A stretch of DNA of 64,000 nt from Diplodia intermedia (Eukaryota > Ascomycota > Dothideomycetes > Botryosphaeriales > Botryosphaeriaceae). The translations under genes and the position numbers were made by a program. Location of the stretch: positions 1 to 64,000 of the forward strand of contig JAKEKT010000044.1 of assembly GCA_021495925.1 (NCBI GenBank). The letters run 5' to 3'. Positions 41,263-53,747 of this stretch are shown piece by piece (within the stretch, counting starts at the first letter, position 1; each line of letters opens with the position of its first letter). Under the pieces are notes generated by a model that was not told the origin of the DNA, ran no database searches, and was given only the letters and a program-made list of their open reading frames with translations.

Positions 41263-42202
41263 GCCACCCAGCCGCGCTTAGGCAACCCACGGGCAGCCTC
41301 GCCGCTCACTCAGCACCCTCGGTGAAACCAACAGTGGTTAGCTTGCGTGCCATGCTACTCACAGTCCGCGGGACCTGATGCCCTGGGCGGGAAGGGAAAA
41401 GCCCGTTTGCTCATCTTGTCATCCACGCTTCTCTCGACAGCTGTGCCATTTCCCTCACGGACTTAGTGGGACGGAAAGAGAATATGCGATCTCGAGGTTT
41501 TTGAAATCTTGGCAGACGCGTGGACGGAACTGCGAGCTATTTCAAAGCAAAACACCCCCGGCCCAGGCTGACTGTGAGCGAGGATAAGACCAGTGAGACT
41601 TGCTGGACGTTAGGAAGCCACGCGAAACACGCAGGGTTCCGGCGCGGCCGCCTTCAGGAGCAAAACGAATCAACCCTGCCACCGTCCACCACTTGCACGC
41701 GGCTGCAGGGATTGGCGTTAGCAGCCGGCAGGCAGAGGAGCAGCCGTTCGACCGTGGAGTCCGGCTACAATACAAAATTCCAGCAAGCAAACATCATAGT
41801 TAGTAGCCTTGACTTCTCTCCATCTGCCGTTCTTCCCCTGCGGGCTAATCGAGCCGCGAGAAAGGAACACGATATCATATATCGAAAATGAGACGAGAGT
41901 AGGCCAGAGACTTGTTCCAAAGGCAGTCGCACGGAGGGACATGACCGTCTGTAAAGCACCATTGTTCCATGCCCATGAGCGTCATTAACGGCGATTTTCC
42001 ATTGTTATTATTGCTATTTGTTCACAACCGCCATCTTTATCTACCGCCACCCTGTTGTCGTGCACCTGTTGTAGACAAAGATCGCCGCTGATGATCTTGA
42101 CTCTTCTTCATCTGCATATCTGCCAGCGCGCGAAAAAGGAATGCGATCTCATGGTGATTGAGTCAGGAGGAGGCCGAAGGACAGTCGCTCGGGGGGGCAT
42201 GG
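41263..42202. other. Gene-poor stretch
   Basis: Short conflicting frames only. AT-rich sequence near 41960-42060. No gene, repeat or RNA could be supported. Confidence 0.4.
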
Positions 42203-42875
42203 CTACGGAGTGTCGACACACTGTATGAGTCAATGTTGGTCGAAGCTGCAAGATGCAACTGTCACTTACTGCTTCCATCCGGTTCGGGCTCTTGCTCAGC
42301 TTGACGAACACGGGCGACGAGATGAGCCCCAGGTACACGACGGCACGCTGGGAGTCGCTCCCCAGCACCTGGCTCTCGTACTTGTTGAAGTTGGGCAGGC
42401 TGGGGTGGATGTTGTCCAACAGTTTCGCGTACTCCGCGACGCTGATACACTGGAGCTGGCCCTGCTCAACGAGAGCCAACGGTCGGCAAAATGGTGAAGA
42501 ACTTCTGTAAAGATCTCTAGTGTAAATATTTCACGACGGGGTAGCAACATGAGATGAGGCTGGGCTTGACTTACCTCGAAGTGTTGGCCAGCTCTCACTT
42601 GTTCCTGCTTGACTCAACCGCGATCCGGCACCGGCGGGCGTTGTACATGTAGAGCTCCGCCAGCGCCTTGCCATTGCCCCAGTGCCTGGTTATGCGGACG
42701 CCGAACCCGACAGTGCCGGGCCAGGCGTACCGCATGAGCTTGGCAGTGGCCGAGTCTGGCGCAGGGTTAGCTGTTACCGTGCTTGTCAGACCTTGAACGA
42801 GGCATGTGTCACACTCACCGATGATGCGACGCTTCACCGAGTAGATCTGGCGACAGCGCCGAAGTCGAGCGACGC
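42203..42875 (-). CDS. Unidentified multi-exon gene, start unresolved
   Basis: Four exons join in frame with good splice signals: up to 42819 (ending RRCRQIYSVKRRII), 42755-42599, 42504-42270 and 42220-42203 (ending CVDTP). The intron at 42756-42818 has GTGAGT, GCTAAC and CCAG; the next two use GTGAGA...TTTACAG and GTAAGT...ATACAG. The protein contains LMRYAWPGTVGFGVRITRHW, LAELYMYNARRCRIAVE and VAEYAKLLDNIHPSLPNFN, which look globular. I do not recognise the family. The 5' end is unknown, and a regular gene or a partial duplicate are both possible. Confidence 0.5.
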
Positions 42876-43938
42876 TCGAGGCGTGTCGGGGTCGGAAGCG
42901 GTTCGATTGGGGTGGAAAAGAGGGTTGTGGAGAGTGAGAACGAAGCAGTTAGAGCGGCATCAAAGAGCATGGTGTGCGCCACCTATCGGTTAAGCGAGCA
43001 CTTTGGGAACAACTATGTGCCGGGTCGCCGTGGGCAATGAAAGTGGAACAATCGTCAGGCGCAGTAGTTGGGCATTGATCTTGCCGGCCGTGTTTGATGC
43101 GCAGCTGCCTGGCTATCGTCGTGGAGGAAGCAGGCCATCCGGCGCCTGTAATAGAGGCTTTCTACCAGAACTTCAGTTTAAGAAATCCATGTTCCTGAGC
43201 GATATGATTTTTCTGCGCTTAGATTGCGTGGTGGTTGTATGGTGTTGAAGTGCCTTGCCCGCCGGCGGAAGGGCACTGACGGCATGCACTCACTACCCTC
43301 CCCTCCTGCCATGAGATCTTGATACCACCTCAGCAACGCGAGACGAGGCGAAATTCGTGCCAAAGCATGAGTGGAATGTCATGTCAAGGACCGAGCCGTC
43401 AGCAGTAAGAATCGAGGAAAATCAGCGGTGAGGATCAGCAGCAGCAGTAAGGTCCAACAGCGGCGAGGACCGCGGGCAGCGAGGACCTCCGGCGGCGAGA
43501 ATCGAGGGCCTCTCCTCGGAATAAGTCGGAGGCTAACACCGCTCGCTTTTCTGGGCAAAGATTGATGGAGTTGACTGTGCTAATCGGTCAAAAGGACCTG
43601 TAATGCTCCGCAGTTGACAGTCAGTCCTAGTCATCAACGGTGGAGTCATAAGGCTTCCGATAGAGAACGTGAAGCGAGTTGGTCTAGTACAACAGTCGCA
43701 TTCCCACACTGTCGGTCTGTGTTTAGACCCTTCCAAGATAGCAGAATCGTGGAATTGTGCGCTGAGTGTGCACCCGTGCCCGCGGTCAGCCGAATCCGGT
43801 TAGCGTGCTTTTTGCTGCTGTGGGCGGGAAACTGACGCGACCTTGCGCGCTGGAATATCTACCGCGACACCAGCTCCCTCAACCTTAACCATACCACACC
43901 CGACCACCCCACCGGCGCACCGTCGACCGCCGCCCACC
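42876..43938. other. Gene-poor stretch upstream of an F-box gene
   Basis: No supportable gene. GAGGACC/GCGAGGA-type short repeats at 43410-43510. The final 100 bases are CA/CC-rich and likely the 5' leader of the F-box gene. Confidence 0.4.
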
Positions 43939-45278
43939 ATGGAGCCCGGCCACCGCACGCTCCAAAGCCTTCCGCCGGAGATAATCGGCAGTGTTGGATC
44001 ATGGCTCAGCCAGAAGGACCTTGGAAAGCTCCGCATGACCTCCCGGGAGATGATGGCCAAAGCCAACCATCCCTGGGCTTGTTTCTTGGAAATTTTTACC
44101 GTCAAGTTCCAGCCGCGCAAACTCCTCAGACTCGTTCAATTGGTACAGTCCGAGGCACCAGCCAAGGCTATCCGCTGGCTCCGTATTGCGAAGGCCGATC
44201 CGTCAGAAGGCTACTCTCCGGACCCGATAAGATATTGTTGCCCAACGGGGCAAGCCCAGTTCATCCTCACATATGCGTTGAAGAAGATGCAGAATCTTCA
44301 AGGCATCAACGTCCACGCCGATAGTTCCACCTTCGATATGGCTCACATAACGTGTGACCCGCAAGCTTGTCCTTATATCCCCTGTCGTCACCGCATCATT
44401 CCGGCCATCTTCCAGGCCATCAAAGACAGCGGCATCAACCTCTGGCGGTTCAGGATAACCGAAGCCGTGAGACGATCGACTCCTCACCCATTGGCGAGCA
44501 ATGAATGCTTGAGCGCTTGCAATTCCATAGTTCCAAGGCTTGCAACTGAGGCTTTGGCTGGATTGAAACAGCTTGTCCTCATACTTGCCCAAGGCGACCC
44601 GTTACCCCTTCGTGAGTTAAATGAAAGCCTTGCGCACAGCATGGGACCTTGAAACTGACTCTTACAGACAACGAGCCCCATGAGCCCTACGCTGCGGCAG
44701 CCCAAATGATACGGGCTGCTCCTCTGCTCGAGAAACTCGTGATCTTAAATGAATGCTACTGCAAGACCCACGGTATTCTGACCAGGATCTTACCCACTGC
44801 CGCCTTTTCATCGTTACGCGAGGTCCAGCTGTTGATGGATTCGATGGACGGACAGCATTTCAGTACTTTCTTGGACAACAACCGTCAGATCAAGGACATT
44901 CTCCTATACCACATAAACCTTACAGGAGGATGCTGGGTGCCCATTTTGAAGCTTCTCCGGGACAAGCTCTCTCTCTCGAGTTTCCGGTTCCACGGCAACC
45001 GTTGCCAAAACCGCAACGTCTATTCGACATGGGGCGGCCAATACAGGGTCGTTGAAGACATTGCGGAGTACAAGGAAATGAAGGAAATTCTGGAGCGGGA
45101 ATGGGAAGGATGGGCCTTCGTGGTGGCCTATGATGATTCTGGCACGCTGTTTCCAACGGTGACTTTCGAGCTCGGCATGAGGCAAGCGATCTCTCTTTTC
45201 ATCGATGGCTATTACACGAAGCCGGACGTCGGGCCAGTACCAATCTTGGATGTGATGCGGGACCTGCTGTCATATTAA
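43939..45278 (+). CDS. F-box protein with a divergent C-terminal region
   Basis: Exons 43939-44611 and 44668-45278 give 427 residues, starting at CACCATGGAG. Residues 5-45, TLQSLPPEIIGSVGSWLSQK then DLGKLRMTSREMM, fit the F-box consensus. The rest has leucine-rich spacing (LLEKLVILNECYC, SSLREVQLLMDSMDGQ, IKDILLYHINL), suggesting an LRR-like substrate-binding part common in fungal F-box proteins. The intron has GTGAGT and CTGACTCTTACAG. It is the best-preserved gene in the right half of the window. The target is unknown. Confidence 0.8.
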
Positions 45279-46200
45279 AGGTGCTGGCTCTGACAGTGGC
45301 AATTTGCGCCTTGGTATGTTTCGGCGCTGGAGGGGATGATATAATTCTTTCGGATGGAAGCAACGTGGGCATGGAAGATGCAGTAATGATTCGCGAGGAC
45401 AACTGGGGCGCTTCGGGCAAGTTTCTTCAACGTTTAGGCGGGCAAGTACAGCTGGGTGGCTTCTTTTTATTGTTTTGATTTCGCTGAATCCGATTAATCA
45501 TACGCATTATCTATGTGCTCGTCTTCTGCCATACACCCGCTGCTGCCACGAATGACGTCTGGAACGGCGAGTAGAAGTAGATCAACTCTCCCCTGAAGTC
45601 ACTCCCTTACTGTGGCGCGTTGTGGTGTTGTCGATGACCTACTTCTCTTTTCTCCTAGCTCTCCACATATCATCGACAGAATTCACATAGCAAACATGCC
45701 CTGCATTGAATGCAATGGAAAGGTCTAGCTGGACTCGGACGTATCTGCCGCTCGCACGAACTCAGATCCGTACTAGTACTGGCCTCACGCAATGTTCGCT
45801 CCGGCCTGGATGCAGCACATGTTCCCCTGCCTTTCGCAAGTCTTGCTGCTGGTACTTCCGGGCCGAGTGCCCGAGGGGGTAGGGGTGGCGGGAGCAGTCG
45901 GAGCGGCGGCAGTGCCGGGGAGCTGGCCGAGGATGGAGCCTTCGAAAGCGGGGCGGTTAGCAAAGCACTGAGCCGTGGAGCTGTCCTCTCGTATGAAGGT
46001 AGGGGAGGGATTGCGAGCACTCCGAAGGTAGAGGGGCGTTAGTGACAGCCTCGCTTGCGCGAATGGTGTAACTTGTGTTCTTTGTCAGTGCCATCCGCTT
46101 TGTTCAGGGATAAGGGGCCTCTTACGCGGCTAGGAGACCTTGCGGCCTGGTGGACACTCTTGCTTCGTGAATGAAGTCCATGGGTTGGTATTGAGGCATT
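45279..46200. other. Gene-poor stretch
   Basis: Short frames only. On the minus strand, PQYQPMDFIHEARVST at about 46180 resembles PQHQPMSLIHELRVST at about 46720, so this segment carries a diverged duplicate of sequence on the other side of the HET relic. Confidence 0.4.
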
Positions 46201-46640
46201 TCAAGCTGCTGCTGACCTACCTGAGGGCAAGGACATTGCCATTGGGATGGCTGAGACATTATTGTGCGCATTCTCCGTAGCGCAAGCAAGATCTTCAACA
46301 CGCCCGGATTCACGAACGACGGGAGGTCTGGGTTGTGGGCGGATTTTCGTAAATCGGACAGGGGTTGCTGAGGGTCCAGAGTCCTTGGAAGAGGAGGTCG
46401 AGGGTACTAGCGACGTTGGCGAGAGTAGCGGCGGTTCTGGTGACGACGGGGTCATGGTGAGTGGGTTGGATGAGAGGTCAAGGAGGGCAAAGATGCGGTC
46501 ATGGGAGTCTGTGAGATTGTAGTAGCGAAAGCCCGCGAGGACTTTGGGCAGCGGAAAGGACGAGGAGTTGGCGGTGGAGCTGCTCAGAGGGTGCTCTTGT
46601 TCGGATAGCTGCCGCCGCCGCCGCTGCTGCAGATGTTGCG
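46201..46640 (-). pseudogene. HET-domain (heterokaryon incompatibility-type) gene fragment
   Basis: A minus frame open from about 46640 to 46201 reads FPLPKVLAGFRYYNLTDSHD and then RIFALLDLSS. The pattern FR...TD..DRIFALLGL is a conserved block of fungal HET-domain proteins. After it the frame becomes Ser/Pro rich and ends TAG or drifts. No start, no upstream HET core and no large C-terminal region were found, so this is a remnant. HET proteins mediate non-self recognition and are often found decayed in accessory regions. Confidence 0.5.
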
Positions 46641-47765
46641 GTCGCGCTGTGGGCTTCCTGCCGCATTGGCTGGTCGCGGTCAGGCCCGTCTGCCGTCAGA
46701 TTGGTGGATACTCTCAATTCATGAATGAGGCTCATGGGCTGATGCTGAGGTACAGGGGCAGAGTTGTACGCGCGGCAGGGGATGCTGAGATCGCGGTGGG
46801 AGCTTCCAGGCGCGCTTACTGGTCGCTGCCCGGCCTCTTTGCTGCAACGGAGCCGCGGCAAGGGGAAATTTATGGCTGAGGGAGCTTCAAAGGCTAGCAA
46901 TACTGCCGCATGGTGGCGACGGCGTGCATGGTGGAGTCGCAGTCGCTGCGGGTGGCTAAAGCATGGCCAGGAGGGGGAGTCTCACTCCGGGAGAGCCCTC
47001 GCGCAATTGCCAGCGCCTGCGGTAGCCTGAGAGGGTGGTTCGCGCCAAGAGCGGGCGCGAGCGAGGCAACGGCGCCCACTGGGTGTCGAGGTTTCCTCGC
47101 CGTCCAAGACCTCCTCGCCCAAACATCCACACTCAACACCACGAATCCTGGCGGTCACCGCCTCGCCAACATCTGCTGCTCGCCGGCGTGCTTCTCAAGC
47201 CCAGTTGTGTATGTATCTCTTGATCTTACATGCCGTGCTCGACATCTTGTAGCTGACGCGTTTGGCAGGAGTGAGAGCCGCACCAGCGCCCTAGCCGCAA
47301 GCTCCGCAGCACCGCGTCCTCTGATCGCCTCACCTTGACACAGCCGGTAAGCAGCATACGTAACAGGCTTTCGTGAGCATCGCTGATTCTGAGCGGTCTT
47401 TTCTTACCAGTGGTCGCCAGCTCGGACGACATCACCGCAGACCGTCCGCCCGTTCCCGTCATCGGCAGGCGAACAGCGAGCCTACGTCCCCTCCGTTTGC
47501 GCCCGTTGCATTGGGACGCATAACCAGCTCAGTGACGCAGCTGGTAAGCAACTTGGACAACATATCTTCGTCAACATCGCTGATTCTGAGTAGATCGGCG
47601 CCCACCCCCGAGCACATCGCCCGCGCCACGGAGCTGCTGAAGGCGGTGCAACATCGGCTGACCCTACATGAAACAATCCGCCAGTCCGTCAGCCAGAGGT
47701 GACAAGCGTTGCCATTTTCGTCCGGAACCTTTGGCATTGAGGCACAAGCTCAACGCAATTCAGCC
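46641..47765. other. Gene-poor stretch with an approximately 200-bp imperfect duplication
   Basis: Segments at about 47325-47400 and 47525-47600 share CAG(C/T)TGGTAAGCA and ACATCGCTGATTCTGAG with changes between; the second copy reads TQLVSNLDNISSSTSLILSR in a plus frame that continues HIARATELLKAVQHRLTLHE to 47702. It could be an exon of a lost gene. A GC-rich alanine-coding run lies near 46610. Confidence 0.4.
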
Positions 47766-48734
47766 ATGGAAACCACCAGCATCGTCTTGCAAACCCTCAC
47801 GAACAATCCCAAGTTCGCACACGGTTCGTGGCCTGCTATCTCGGCTGTCATGACTCAAAGCATCGAACCCGACCACTGGTATTGCGATCGGATCTTACAG
47901 CTCCCCACCACCTTGTCGGCGACTCAATTTTGCATCTGCTCGCATCACAGTTTCAATCCGATTCTCCCTCTTGCCCACCAGGGAATCCTTCTCTTGTGCG
48001 ACAAGGAGTGCTGGGTTTGGATGCAACTGTCCGGGATACTTCGCTCTCTGGAGATCCTTCATATCTCCGCGTCCAGCCAGCCTGACTGGCACGATCTCGG
48101 AACTGGCGAGGCTATTCTCGACTCCATCCACCTCGCCTTGGAGGCCGCGTTGCCTGCTGGATTGCGCAACATCACGCTGTCCCCAGCGCGGTCAATTTCT
48201 GCCTTCCGAGCACTTGGATGTCCGAGGCATTCTGGGGACATATCACGAACCTCAGTGTTGGTCCGCTCAATCCGCTGCCGCATTACAACCAGTCCAACCG
48301 CCCGGGTGTGCCTTGGTGTGTTTTCCCAAACAATGAAAGCAGGTCTACACTACAGGTTACTCTTGCGTTCCGTGGCGAGCCCAGAGTACTGCTTTGCAGT
48401 ACTCCATTCTGAGAGATTGCGGGGCTGGCTTCGCACCTCCGAGGAGGCGGTCGAGGTGGAGCCCGTCCTGGGCGAGCTGGAGCTGGAGAGGAGCTCCAGC
48501 AGAGAGGGGCGGACTGTGCCTTCCTCTTCCGCTCTCGTCCTATTCCTCCGCCTATTCGCCTCCGCCCCTGCTGTGCCTCTTCACTGCACAGCTCACGTGG
48601 GCTGGGGGAGGAGCGCCGCCAAGTACACATACGACACATGGATTACCCGCGCGACGGGAATCTCTCCACTGGCCATTAACACAGTCCACAACACGAGTCT
48701 CGCCGCCATGAGGCCGAAGCGCAGCGGCCTGTGA
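47766..48734 (+). CDS. Long open frame of uncertain status
   Basis: A 322-codon frame from the first ATG (47766). The first 150 residues look partly globular (SGILRSLEILHISASSQPDWH, GTGEAILDSIHLALEAAL), recalling leucine-rich F-box tails, but the remainder is basic and low in pattern, and another frame also stays open for long. There is no recognisable domain, intron or paralogue. It may be the relic of an F-box gene or chance in GC-rich DNA. Confidence 0.3.
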   Translation: METTSIVLQTLTNNPKFAHGSWPAISAVMTQSIEPDHWYCDRILQLPTTLSATQFCICSHHSFNPILPLAHQGILLLCDKECWVWMQLSGILRSLEILHISASSQPDWHDLGTGEAILDSIHLALEAALPAGLRNITLSPARSISAFRALGCPRHSGDISRTSVLVRSIRCRITTSPTARVCLGVFSQTMKAGLHYRLLLRSVASPEYCFAVLHSERLRGWLRTSEEAVEVEPVLGELELERSSSREGRTVPSSSALVLFLRLFASAPAVPLHCTAHVGWGRSAAKYTYDTWITRATGISPLAINTVHNTSLAAMRPKRSGL

Positions 48735-49328
48735 CTTTCTTCACCACCAAGGCGATTCTCTTCGCGGCTCCGGTGGCCAGCATGTCAGCCGCGCTGCTGG
48801 CGTACTGCATCATCCGGCGCCACGTCTTCAGCCCGCGCCGACTGGGCCGCCAGGGCCGCCACTCCACCGAGTCCGCCTTCGTCCGTGTCCGCGCCAGGAG
48901 CGAGGGGGAGGGTTTCGAGATGAGTAGGCGCTTTCTGGCGATAGACGATATGCTCGCCGACAGCTCCGTTGCCTTTCGCTGCTACGGGTCCGGTGGCCCA
49001 TGTCCGAATCATGAGAAACAATGGCTACAGCTGAACGGCTCATGCAAAGCCTACTGTCTTTCCCGCCGTTGGGAGCCCACCCAGCTCTCAACGGGCTACC
49101 TGGGCTGCATGGGGCCCTGGCATCGAGACCCCTCCGCCTGAAGAAGACACCAAGAACCTAAATTCTTTATCTGCGGTCTCCGCGCATCTCGACGAGATGG
49201 GAAACTCGGACCAATTTGAGCACTGCAAGAGCTCGATGCCGAAGCGAGGAAGAAGATTGACTGGATTGATGAGATCCACGAGCTCAGAGGAAGGCAGCAA
49301 AGCCGTCAGGTCTTGGACGCCTTTTTGA
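48735..49328. other. Gene-poor stretch
   Basis: A plus frame continuing from a GTG at 48731 with one hydrophobic segment (AILFAAPVASMSAALLAYCI) ends at 49141. Without an ATG in context or homology I do not call it a gene. Confidence 0.35.
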
Positions 49329-49670
49329 AATCGCCATGTCCTGGCACCTCAAGACGCCTGGACCTTCAATCTATCCGACGTCAAGCCCGTTTATTGCGCA
49401 ACCTTTGAGATTGCCAATCCCGCAGGTCAAGCTGGAGATCTGGTTCTGGACATCGAGCTGGCAGCTAATAGCAGTGGCACAAGCATAGTGTCCAAAAGTT
49501 GGTCTCAATTGGCCAAGGGCAAGACGGAACCTCGCAAGCTGTTGGATGGTAGCATTATCAGCTTGCAGAACGGTGGCCTCTCGTGGCATCTCGAAATGGA
49601 CGAGTTCATGGCCGTGGATGAGCGTGGGTTGTCTCCGGACTACCAGCACTTCGCTTTCCATACAATTTGA
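49329..49670 (+). pseudogene. Gene fragment related to the 119-bp tandem repeat at 31.4 kb
   Basis: Open from 49329 to TGA 49668-49670, this frame has coherent protein character: WTFNLSDVKPVYCATFEIAN, AGDLVLDIELAANSSGTSI, SWSQLAKGKTEPRKLLDGS and LSWHLEMDEFMAVDERGLSP. Upstream a stop closes the frame and no start is visible. The part from 49409 to 49565 is nearly identical to the units tandemly repeated at 31409-31745. I do not recognise the family. It is either the last exon of a gene or a fragment. Confidence 0.45.
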
Positions 49671-52160
49671 GGTTGGACATCGCGGCCGCAAACGACCTTT
49701 CAAGCGGACATGACTTTGCCATCTATGCAGCCTTCCCACCCGACCGAATTCTAAAGGCCCCCATCAAATCAGCGCTGCTGGAGGTTTAACACAACTGGGG
49801 AAGGGATGTGTGGGTGAGTCGAAGACGGTCAGTACCTCTCCCTCCTCGTTCACTGCAAACACTGACTGACAACCGCATGCTCCCAGATCCTCCGAGCGAA
49901 CAGGATCATGCATTAGCGATGCGTCTGTCCAGGAGCACACCAACACCGAGTCGCCTGCCGCCGACAAAATCAGCACAGTCCCCAAGCACCCCTCTCAGAC
50001 GACTTCGCCCACGCCCGCCAGAGCCGTACAACCCAAGCCTCGTCCCCTCGAAGCGGTGCCGCAGCAATACGGGGTTGAATAATGTGGATGATCGGTGGTG
50101 GCCGCGATGGATGGAGGTTTGATGTGTCCGGCAATAACTGGGATAGGCTTTTGGCCAGCAACGCTTTTCTCTCGGTTGCGCTGAGGACCAGGCGAAAGGA
50201 CTTCGTAGATAGCGTGGAATATATCTGATGAATGGTACATTTTTTTTCGAAATCGGAGAGACTTGATCAGTGGGGTAGCACTGTGGAACACGAGATGAGC
50301 GGCTTCTGTGTCGTGTCTCAGAACATTTCAATGTGCAGGTGGATTTTTCCATACCGCGCCATTACGGGAAGAGATTCCGTGAAGGTTTTGGCGTGTTACA
50401 TGCGAAAAAGACTACAGCATGGAGCAAATGGGCTCTTTGACGCCCACAGATATTGATGAGTCGAACTTACATGCGTGGGCTGAGGGACTTCAGATCCAGC
50501 CTCACGGACTGAAGGTCTTCTCTGGCCATAATCAACGCAGCAGCCGCTTTACCCCGCCATCCGCAGCAAAAAGTCAGTCCCACCAATGAAGCCTCAAGCC
50601 ATACCGACCCCTCGACCAGACCCCCGCAGCGCGCCGCGTACCAGCGGGACAAAACGCGCCGAGAAGCCCTTTGGGATAGAGGGAGAGCAATCCCACGCAG
50701 GGCAGCGGCCGGGCTGCTCGCAAACAAGCCCACGTCCCCGTAACGCTTGTGGTGGCTGAAGTATGCTATCGCTATCCAGCGTCCAAGGCACTCCAGCGCA
50801 TTTCAGCCGATGACCATGATCCCTCGGCTTTCCACCGCCCGGTGTGCGCGACGTGGACTGCCGGCTTTGATGTTGAACAGAGATATTTCTTTGCGGATGT
50901 GTTTTGTCTTTCTGTCGGTTCGAACGGCAGCGCGGCGATGTATGTTGGCGGGCACGGCGGGTGGGCCGGGGAACTGCTACCCCGCGTTCCCATCCTGCTG
51001 GCGCGCCGCGTCTCAATCAAGCGGCGTTGTGCAACGGGCGATCGGCGTTGGTTACGGGGGAGGGAAAGGGGAGCGCTGCTGCTGTTTTAAGCACGGTTGT
51101 TGGAGGGGCTGTTGTGCGAGATGGCAGTCCGTATTGCCGAGTAAGTAACGCGAGAGCGGTTGCTCGTTGAGGGGCAGCAAGGGCGTGCTGTTTGGCGGAG
51201 AGCGCGCGGCGAAAGCGTGTTGGAGAGATGGGCAATGGTACGGACGGATCGAGTGACACGAGGGTAGAGCTGCTGATCGGGTGGGGGCTGCGAATGGGGT
51301 GGTATTCAAAGACAGGACGCAAGAGTGGCATGTTTGGCGGCGGCGGCGGCGCGTGCGATGATGGGCGTTGGAGTAGGGCGTGTGAGGCGAAGGCTGTTCG
51401 GCAAAAGGCCACAAAAGCACTACATCACAGACAGTACTGCATCCCAGGTATTCGTCGGCAGATGGTAGCGCGGTCGATCGGACAGGACGCAGCTGATGGC
51501 AAGTCAGAGGGGGGATGTGCAATACAATACAAGCCGTCGTCTCCGTTGTATCGTAGCGTTTGCCAATCGAGGGGTTCTGGAAGTGGATATTGAGGATCAC
51601 GCAGGATGCCGCCCCGGCCGCTACCGTGCTAAGAACATTGTACGATAGGTATGTACAAAGTCAGTTCTGGCCTGTGTTAGACTCAGACTCGAGAAGTTCC
51701 CGCCAGCAGAAGTAGTAATCTGTCGGATGGGGCGGTGCGGATGTTGAGCAACCACACCTCAAGAGCGCAGCAGAGTCTCTAGAGTATTCGTGAACAATAA
51801 GCGGACAGAGCCTCAAGCATGAATAGTGGGATTCCCTGCCACAAAGCGCTACTGGGCAGACGTCGCAGAGCGTCTCGGCCGTGAGCGTGGCCCCTTCGGC
51901 GACTATGGTGGAATCCACGGTGCTGGCTTTGCCAGATGCAGTCAAGCTGGTGGATGGCGATGTTGTTGAGATTAAAACAAGATCTGATCACGGCGAACAA
52001 TCACTGGAGATCGAAGGGGCAGCATCTTGTCCTCGGGTTTCCGCAGTATCACACTTTCTCCTTCCACCAAAACGTCGGCGGTATCTCTGCAAATGGCTGG
52101 TTTCCTCCGAACTCAAGCTTCACTCCGGACCTGCAAACTAGAGCAGAAAAGCATGCGCCG
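49671..52160. other. Gene-poor stretch
   Basis: Conflicting short frames on both strands. The most protein-like are minus 51661-51945 (CDVCPVALCGRESHYSCLRL, a possible zinc-binding pattern) and plus 51881-51990 (VKLVDGDVVEIKTRSDHGEQ). None is supported by introns, paralogues or a family. Confidence 0.35.
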
Positions 52161-52480
52161 TCAGGTATTCGTACAGTGTGTGTCCCACGAGCTCGATGCG
52201 TAGCCTCCGGCATCTTTCTGTCGGCACAGCTCAGCTGGCGAACCTGGAAAGACAGGAACCGCACGGCTCAACGGCAGAGATTTGATCTCCATTCCCTCCA
52301 GCATAGCATCACGACTGACATTATGGGCAAGTGTAGTTCCTCCGCCAGGTGTTCGAGCTCCGTTGAGCGGACAGATCAGTGAGAGATCGTGGAAGGCGGC
52401 GGGGTCTCCACATGGGCATTGGAGCGGCAGCAGAATCTCTGGTGGACGATTAAAGGGTAGATGGAAGCGGGATTGCGGCG
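52161..52480 (-). pseudogene. Possible F-box gene relic
   Basis: A minus frame contains FNRPPEILLPLQCPCGDPAA followed by FHDLSLICPLNG, which recalls an F-box (LP.EIL..I...L.d...L..lSlvC). There is no clear start and the frame ends at 52161 without further pattern. Very tentative. Confidence 0.25.
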
Positions 52481-53747
52481 GCTTGCGAGGCGGATGGACT
52501 TGTTGCCGTCTGGCGGACAGATTGAGGCTTGGAGAGTCCCACGGGTTGCATTCTGGCTTGGTTGTGTCAGCGTTGGCCCTCCAATTCCTCTTTGAGATAC
52601 CCAAAGATGGAAAGAGCGAGCTCATCGCGTACAAGGTGCTTCAAGATATCGTGTTGTCACAGCTACGGGCCATGTTCGCGGTATCGAGCAGCGGGCCGGA
52701 GCGTGGGAGTTGGAACGCGAGGGTACGAGCGGCCGGAGAATCGAAGTCGGCCAGGTGTAGAGAACAGAAGCTACAAAGATAGTCAGCGGCAGCGGGTACA
52801 GAATGGCGTGGGCATAACGAGTCTGGCTTGCGGTGGAGAGCGAGGCGCGCAGCTTGTGGGACGGCGTAGATGCAGATCGCACTGAATCGTCGCACGCGTG
52901 GCTTGCCATGCCGGAGGAGCTGACGGGAGAGTCAGTCGCCGCGGTAGGGCTGTCGGCCGTTGCTGAAGGCGCATGGATGCAATCGGCGACGCGGTGGTAG
53001 TGACGCGACGGCTACCCATCACCGTTGGCGGCAGGCGACGCGGGGATGTAGATCTCACCAGAGAACTCCTGCGGTGCCAGCTTGGTGCTAGTTTCGGCGG
53101 CGGCGGGCTTCTTGCGTCCACGTCAGGGCGCCTTGGAAGCCCTCTCAAGGCAGCACAGCTTCGCTGTATACCAGTGTGGTCCGTAGCATCGTGGCGCGTC
53201 AGGACCACGCAGAACATGACAAAGCCGGTGGCAGAGGTTGGAGCGCACTCGATCGCGCTGCGGGGTGTGGGACTGCGAAGGTTGCCAGCGTTCAGCGGTT
53301 GCGGCGTCACGAGGGCGATCGCGATCGCGAGCGTCGCGGGCCTGCGGTGATTCAACATGGATGGACTGGAGGACGCAAGGTCACCTCTAGGCGCTCAGCT
53401 TGCACAAAGGCGCAAGATTGGGGTGTCGCGGCGCTCCATGGCGCTTCAGTGAGGCCGCGCTGAGTCGTTCACGCTGCCGCACGCCGCCATACGTCGACAC
53501 CGCAACGGCCGGGGCGCGAATGACACAGAGCGCCAGGAACCCTCCATCGCAGGCGGTGAGCACCTTCAGAGACGCACGCACGTCAGCGACGCAAGCCAAC
53601 GACCATCGCAAGTCGCGACGAAGCGCAGTCGCAGCGAAGCGCAGTCGCAACGACGCGCAGTCGAGATCAGCTCTCATCACCAAGCTGCAACTTCTTCCTC
53701 AAGAACCGGCTCCAAGGCCAGTCGATTGACGAAAAAGGTAGAAGGGT
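52481..53747. other. Gene-poor stretch with GC-rich short repeats
   Basis: A minus frame at 52783-53358 and a plus frame at 52282-52782 overlap others and have no family features. GCGCAGTCGCA-type repeats at 53620-53665. No gene is supported. Confidence 0.35.
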
